18,039 nt of DNA, from contig CALCTW010000048.1 of assembly GCA_937907055.1 (NCBI GenBank), positions 1-18,039 of the forward strand, given 5' to 3'. Shown piece by piece: positions 14,498 through 18,039 of the stretch. Source of the stretch: an uncultured Clostridia bacterium (GTDB taxonomy: Bacteria > Bacillota > Clostridia > Christensenellales > Aristaeellaceae). A program made the translations under genes and the position numbers. Each line of letters starts with the position of its first letter. The stretch's first letter is position 1. The notes under the pieces are model-generated. The model saw only the letters and a list, made by a program, of their open reading frames with translations. It was not told where the DNA came from and made no database searches.

Positions 14498-15205
14498 ATG
14501 AGCAAGGGTAAAAAGAAAAAGTCTCAGGTGAAGGCGCAGCAGGCGGCTGAGGCCGCGAAGAAGGCTTCTAAAGTCAGGAAGAAGTCGCTCCTGCCCGTCT
14601 GGCTGTGGTGGGTCATCGGTGTCGCGCTTGTCAGCTGCATCCTCAGCGCGCTGCTTCCGGTTTACGTGCCCCGCATGAACCGCCTCACCACCGCGGAGAA
14701 CGGCTTCCATCTGGATGCCCTCATTCCGCTGTATATCAGCAATATCCTCATGCCGTTGCTCACCGCCGGCGCGTTCATCTTCTATCATCTGGGCAGACGC
14801 GTCCCGGCCTATGTCTGCGCGCTGGGCAATATGGTCTTCCCGGCCCTCTGCTCCATGACCGGCTGCTACGGTCTGGCTGAGATCCTCTTCTATGGTGGCT
14901 GCGCCATGATGCTGGGCGGTTATATCACGCTGCACCGCCGTGATTCCGAGGGCAAGGTCATGCAGTATATCCTGCTGGTGCTGGCCGGCTTCGCTTCCGT
15001 GCTTCACTTTGTCATGGCGGTCGCGTACGGCGCCACCGGTGTCATCTATGCCACTCCGGATGTCAAGGATGCCTACGCCGCGGTCACCGCCTATTACCTC
15101 GCGCCGGCCTTTTACTTCCTCATCCACTGCATCGGCGCGTGGAAGAATGTGCCGCGTCCGCAGAATGACGCCTTCTCCCGGCGCACCCTGCCTTCCCACC
15201 GCTGA
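14498..15205 (+). CDS. Hypothetical polytopic membrane protein with Lys/Ala-rich N-terminus
   Basis: A 235-residue protein. The first ~30 residues are a highly basic Lys/Ala/Gln helix (SKGKKKKSQVKAQQAAEAAKK) that would stay in the cytoplasm and could bind nucleic acid or the acidic membrane surface. Five to six hydrophobic helices follow (about 33-55, 75-97, 103-133, 148-172 and 190-208), and the C-terminus is short and basic. I know no matching family. CAGGAGGA lies just before the ATG, 21 bases after the previous stop, so this is the last gene of the 12320-15205 operon. No intrinsic terminator is evident after it. Confidence 0.72.
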   Translation: MSKGKKKKSQVKAQQAAEAAKKASKVRKKSLLPVWLWWVIGVALVSCILSALLPVYVPRMNRLTTAENGFHLDALIPLYISNILMPLLTAGAFIFYHLGRRVPAYVCALGNMVFPALCSMTGCYGLAEILFYGGCAMMLGGYITLHRRDSEGKVMQYILLVLAGFASVLHFVMAVAYGATGVIYATPDVKDAYAAVTAYYLAPAFYFLIHCIGAWKNVPRPQNDAFSRRTLPSHR

Positions 15206-15244
15206 AATCCTGCCTGATTGGCATTGTTTCCGCCGTGTGTGATA

Positions 15245-15273
15245 TTGACATTGCTCCATAAACCGTGTAAAAT
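15245..15273 (+). promoter_or_regulatory. Promoter of typA
   Basis: A perfect TTGACA (15245-15250) lies 17 bases before TAAAAT (15268-15273). The start is expected near 15280, which leaves a leader of about 94 bases before the typA ATG. Confidence 0.9.
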
Positions 15274-15279
15274 ACCATT

Positions 15280-15373
15280 TTGGTCGTGATTTACGGCCAG
15301 AATGCACAAAGCCGAAGGCTGTCCGGCGGCAGGTCCGGGATCTGGCTGCCTGTAATGGAAGGATCGTGAAAGA
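15280..15373 (+). promoter_or_regulatory. Folded 5' leader of typA
   Basis: The leader contains three consecutive hairpins: TGGTCGT with ACGGCCA (15281-15287 and 15293-15299, one G-T pair), AGCC-GAA-GGCT (15310-15320), and GGCAG with CTGCC (15328-15332 and 15346-15350). The last ends just before the ribosome binding site (GGAAGGA, 15358-15364). No poly-T terminator is present. It could modulate ribosome access or stability, for example with temperature, since BipA matters in the cold in other bacteria. That role is inference; I match it to no known riboswitch. Confidence 0.4.
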
Positions 15374-17122
15374 ATGATTCGGAATGATATCCGTAATATC
15401 GCCATTATCGCCCACGTTGACCATGGTAAGACCACACTGGTGGATCAGATGCTCAAGCAGGGCGGTGCTTTCCGTCAGAATCAGCAGGTCGCGGAGCGCG
15501 TGATGGACTCCAATGACCTCGAACGTGAGCGCGGCATTACCATTCTGGCAAAGAATACGGCTGTGCATTACGGCGATACCAAGATCAACATCGTTGACAC
15601 TCCCGGCCACGCCGATTTCGGCGGCGAGGTGGAGCGCGTCCTCAAGATGGTGGATGGCGTTCTGCTGCTGGTCGACAGCTTTGAAGGCCCCATGCCGCAG
15701 ACCCGTTTCGTCCTTCAGAAGGCGCTGGGTCTGGGTCTGCCGGTCATCCCCGTCATCAACAAGGTGGATCGTCCCGATGCCCGCTGCGCCGAAGTTGTGG
15801 ATGAGCTGCTGGATCTTCTGATCGAGCTGGATGCCGATCCCGAGACCCTCGATCATCCCATCGTTTACGCGTCCGCCCGCAAGGGTACCGCCACGCTGGA
15901 TCTCGATCAGCCCAATGAGGATCTTGTCCCCCTGTTCGAGACCATCCTCAAATATATCCCCGCGCCCGAAGGCGATGAGAACGGCCCCGCGCAGGTGCTC
16001 ATCTCCACCATCGACTATAACGAGTACGTGGGCCGTATCGGCATCGGCCGCATCACCCGCGGTACCTTCAAGGATAACACCATGGTGGTGCGCTGCAATG
16101 CCACCAATGATAAAGTATCTCCGCCCTGGCGTCTGACCGGCCTCAGCCTGTACAGCGGCCTCAAGCGCATCCCGGCTGAATCTGTCGGCATGGGCGATAT
16201 CGTGGCCCTGACCGGTCTGGCCGATATCTCCATCGGTGATACCGTGTGCGATCCCGCCGTACCGGATCCGCTTCCTTTTGTCGCCATCAGCGAGCCCACT
16301 GTCACCATGACCTTCTCCGTCAACGATTCTCCGTTTGCCGGCCGTGAAGGCACCTATGTTACCAGCCGTCACCTCCGCGCCCGTCTCTACCGCGAACTGG
16401 AGACCGACGTTTCCCTTCGTGTCAACGATGGTGAAACGCCCGATATCTTCCAGGTCTGCGGCCGCGGTGAACTGCACCTCTCCATCCTCATCGAGACCAT
16501 GCGCCGTGAAGGCTATGAGTTCCAGGTGAGCAAGCCGGAAGTGCTCTATCGCGTGGAGAACGGTCACAAGCAGGAGCCCATCGAGCGCATGGTCGCCGAT
16601 GTGCCCCAGGCCTACGCCGGCGCTGTCATTGAAAAGATCGGCCGCCGCCGCGGCACGCTGGAAAACATGGTCGGCGGTGATCGTGTCCGTCTGGAATTCA
16701 TGGTTCCCAGCCGCGGTCTCTTCGGCTACCGCAGCGAGTTCATGACCGACACCCGCGGTGAAGGCATCATGAGCGCTGTGTTCGATCACTATGAGGATTA
16801 TAAGGGTGATATCCCGCACCGCGCGGTCGGCGCGCTCGTCTGTTCCGAGACCGGCGAAGCCACCCAGTACGCCCTGTTCTATGTGCAGGAGCGCGGCAGC
16901 CTCTTCATCACCTCCCAGACCCCTGTCTATGAAGGCATGATCTGCGGCCAGAACGCCCGTCCCGGTGATATCCCGGTCAACGTGTGCAAGGCCAAGCATG
17001 TCACCAACATCCGCAACTCTTCCGCCTCTGAAGACAGTCTGCGCCTCGTCAGCGTGCATCCGCTCACGCTGGAGGAATGCATGGAGTTCATCGATGATGA
17101 TGAGCTGCTGGAGAGAGCTTGA
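15374..17122 (+). CDS. typA: GTP-binding protein TypA/BipA, C-terminus lost at a junction
   Basis: TypA/BipA is an EF-G-like translational GTPase that aids 50S assembly and stress growth. All G motifs are present: AHVDHGKT (13-20), RGIT (53-56), DTPGHAD (75-81), NKVD (129-132) and SAR (167-169). EF-G-like domains and the TypA-specific C-terminal region with KHVTNIRNSSASED follow. The ORF is 582 residues, against about 605-615 usually. It ends FIDDDELLERA just where the family continues with a basic, Arg/Lys-rich tail that helps bind the ribosome. The stop at 17120-17122 therefore belongs to foreign downstream sequence, not to typA. It has its own promoter and leader. Identity is certain; the 3' end is artificial or rearranged. 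Confidence 0.95.
   Translation: MIRNDIRNIAIIAHVDHGKTTLVDQMLKQGGAFRQNQQVAERVMDSNDLERERGITILAKNTAVHYGDTKINIVDTPGHADFGGEVERVLKMVDGVLLLVDSFEGPMPQTRFVLQKALGLGLPVIPVINKVDRPDARCAEVVDELLDLLIELDADPETLDHPIVYASARKGTATLDLDQPNEDLVPLFETILKYIPAPEGDENGPAQVLISTIDYNEYVGRIGIGRITRGTFKDNTMVVRCNATNDKVSPPWRLTGLSLYSGLKRIPAESVGMGDIVALTGLADISIGDTVCDPAVPDPLPFVAISEPTVTMTFSVNDSPFAGREGTYVTSRHLRARLYRELETDVSLRVNDGETPDIFQVCGRGELHLSILIETMRREGYEFQVSKPEVLYRVENGHKQEPIERMVADVPQAYAGAVIEKIGRRRGTLENMVGGDRVRLEFMVPSRGLFGYRSEFMTDTRGEGIMSAVFDHYEDYKGDIPHRAVGALVCSETGEATQYALFYVQERGSLFITSQTPVYEGMICGQNARPGDIPVNVCKAKHVTNIRNSSASEDSLRLVSVHPLTLEECMEFIDDDELLERA
17098..17122. other. Junction between typA and foreign transporter sequence
   Basis: Up to about 17112 the plus strand encodes expected TypA sequence (DDDELLE). 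From about 17105 the minus strand encodes expected transporter sequence (RPFMAKMSSSLQQ). The stretch GATGAGCTGCTGGAG (17098-17112) is thus compatible with both genes. GC content and codon style fall sharply to the right. A shared short sequence at a joint between two broken genes is the mark of an assembly or amplification chimera, or of microhomology-mediated rearrangement. Confidence 0.75.
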
Positions 17123-17995
17123 CATCTTAGCCATAAACGGTCTGACCGAGAAGATGAGAGCCTCGTTTCTCTCGCCCGTGAGATATTCGTTGTATTCGAT
17201 GGTATTTGAAAGGCATACCGCACCGATGATGTAGAAGAGCGAATAGCCCATTCCGATGAAAAACGAAATACCGCAAAGGCAGTAGAAAGACGCGACACCC
17301 TTTATAAGCTGTCCCGAGAGGAAGAAGAGAACATAGCCGATTATCGTCATGATATACGAAATTCTGACTATCTGTATGCGTTTGAGCTTCTTTGTGAGCA
17401 GGGGATAGAGAACATAGCTCAGCCCCGAGGAAGCACCGAAGAATATAACGAAAATGGTCGTGAATTTTCCTTCATAGCCGTAGGAGAGATATATGTAGTT
17501 TGTGCCGAAGGCGGTGAGGAGAGTACCGCTGAGATTGACAAAGAGGAGCATGACAGCCGTCCAGAGCACCTGCTTATTGCCCAGAAGTATTTTAAGCATC
17601 TGTTTGAAGCCGGTGTTGTCGTCCTCAACGTGTATCTGCGGCTTTTCCTTAACGCCGGCGCATACGAGTGACTGACAGCCGATAAATGCCAGAGCGATGA
17701 CCACGGAGACAACTCTGTAGCCCGTGACCGCGTTTCCGCCTATTGAAAGGGAGCCGACGGTGAAAATGGGAATAAGACCGTTTGCAAGCACCGAGCCGAG
17801 ACCTGAGAAAAGGTTGGAAATCGAGGTGACAAAGTCTCTTTCCTTCGGCTCACTCGTCAGCGACGGGAGCATGGACCAGTAGCCGATGTCATTCATCGTG
17901 TAGGTAATATCCCAGATAAGATAAAGGAAAGCAAAGGCGACAACGAAAGCCATTCCTTTAAGCGGAAGTGAATAAATAAGCACAAGAACAATCAT
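17105..17995 (-). pseudogene. GPH-family (MelB-like) sugar/cation symporter, internal fragment
   Basis: About 297 codons of a major-facilitator protein of the glycoside-pentoside-hexuronide:cation symporter type. Diagnostic pieces are WDITYTMNDIGYWSMLPSLT, the central cytoplasmic loop after VCAGVKEKP, and the late NTIEYNEYLTGERNEALIFSVRPFMAKM. About eight hydrophobic helices are present. Full members have about 450-500 residues. Here the first ~100 residues are missing at the right end (in-frame stops at 17996-18039), and the last ~100 are replaced by antisense typA. GC is visibly lower than in the rest of the window and codon use differs. It is probably a piece of another genome joined to this contig; the substrate cannot be told. 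Confidence 0.85.
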
Positions 17996-18039
17996 AGAAT
18001 ATCAATAAAAGAAGTAGAGATACTAGCTGGATATAAATA
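17996..18039. other. AT-rich right-end segment, no feature recognised
   Basis: These 44 bases precede the transporter fragment on the minus strand but contain TAG and TGA in its frame, and no ribosome binding site stands before the ATG at 17995. None of the three minus-strand frames gives the expected N-terminal helices of a GPH symporter. It may be low-quality contig-end sequence or a second joint. Confidence 0.4.

Noticed and set aside
13508..17995. A 1495-codon open frame on the minus strand running from the transporter through typA and the 12-15 kb operon
   Set aside because: Only the first ~297 codons resemble a protein. The rest is antisense to typA, two operon genes and DUF1294, with composition typical of the mirror frame of GC-rich genes (His/Asp/Gly/Gln-rich). 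It is an artefact of the joint and of GC-rich codon structure.
1..18039. CRISPR arrays, tRNAs, rRNAs, insertion sequences, integrases, toxin-antitoxin or phage-defence genes
   Set aside because: I looked for repeats with regular spacing, cloverleaf-like elements, terminal inverted repeats and the matching protein motifs, and saw none.

Overview
The window looks like a metagenome-style contig from a GC-rich, low-redundancy member of the Bacillota, most likely class Clostridia. The gene order rpsK-rpsD-rpoA-rplQ is typical of Clostridia, whereas Bacillus keeps rpsD elsewhere. AddB-type recombination, a LytR-CpsA-Psr enzyme, a DUF1934 protein, strong GGAGG-type ribosome binding sites, sigma-A-like promoters and a probable raiA-motif RNA all agree. 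No genus can be named from the sequence alone. There is no CRISPR array, prophage, insertion sequence, tRNA or rRNA.

Layout. 1-2507: the 3' end of the ribosomal protein / alpha operon (uS11, uS4, RNA polymerase alpha, an enlarged bL17), closed by an intrinsic terminator. 2592-4037: one LytR-CpsA-Psr cell-wall gene with its own promoter, ending in a terminator shared with the convergent genes. 4051-7989 (minus): addB and a YhhN/TMEM86-like membrane protein. 8107-9755: a promoter and a three-gene operon (DUF1934 beta-barrel protein, unknown protein, UlaG-like metallo-beta-lactamase-fold hydrolase). 9844-10456: a promoter, a ~213-nt structured RNA resembling the raiA motif, a double zinc-ribbon protein and a terminator. 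10539-12279 (minus): a two-gene operon of membrane proteases (a TM2-rhomboid fusion and a DUF3267 zincin). 12320-15205: a divergently transcribed operon with a Mbeg1-like lipase interrupted by one amber codon, a DUF1294 membrane protein and two unknown proteins. 15245-17122: typA/bipA with a textbook promoter and a folded leader. 17105-17995 (minus): a fragment of a GPH-family sugar/cation symporter.

Two places suggest that the DNA is a mosaic. At about 17098-17122 typA loses its last ~30 codons and runs directly into the transporter fragment, which itself lacks both ends and has lower GC. A ~15-base stretch fits both partners, which suggests an assembly chimera or a microhomology joint. More subtly, codon choice switches abruptly inside rpsD (about 550-635): upstream Thr and Ala are almost only ACA and GCA/GCT, downstream ACC and GCC. 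The central part (about 600-17100) is the trustworthy genome segment.

The most interesting biology is the raiA-motif-like RNA, which normally lies between raiA and comFC but here stands between an MBL hydrolase and a zinc-ribbon gene. Other points worth checking are the single TAG codon in the lipase-like gene (no gene here uses TAG as its terminator), AddB without its N-terminal Walker A motif and without addA beside it, the expanded bL17, and the coupled pair of intramembrane/membrane proteases.
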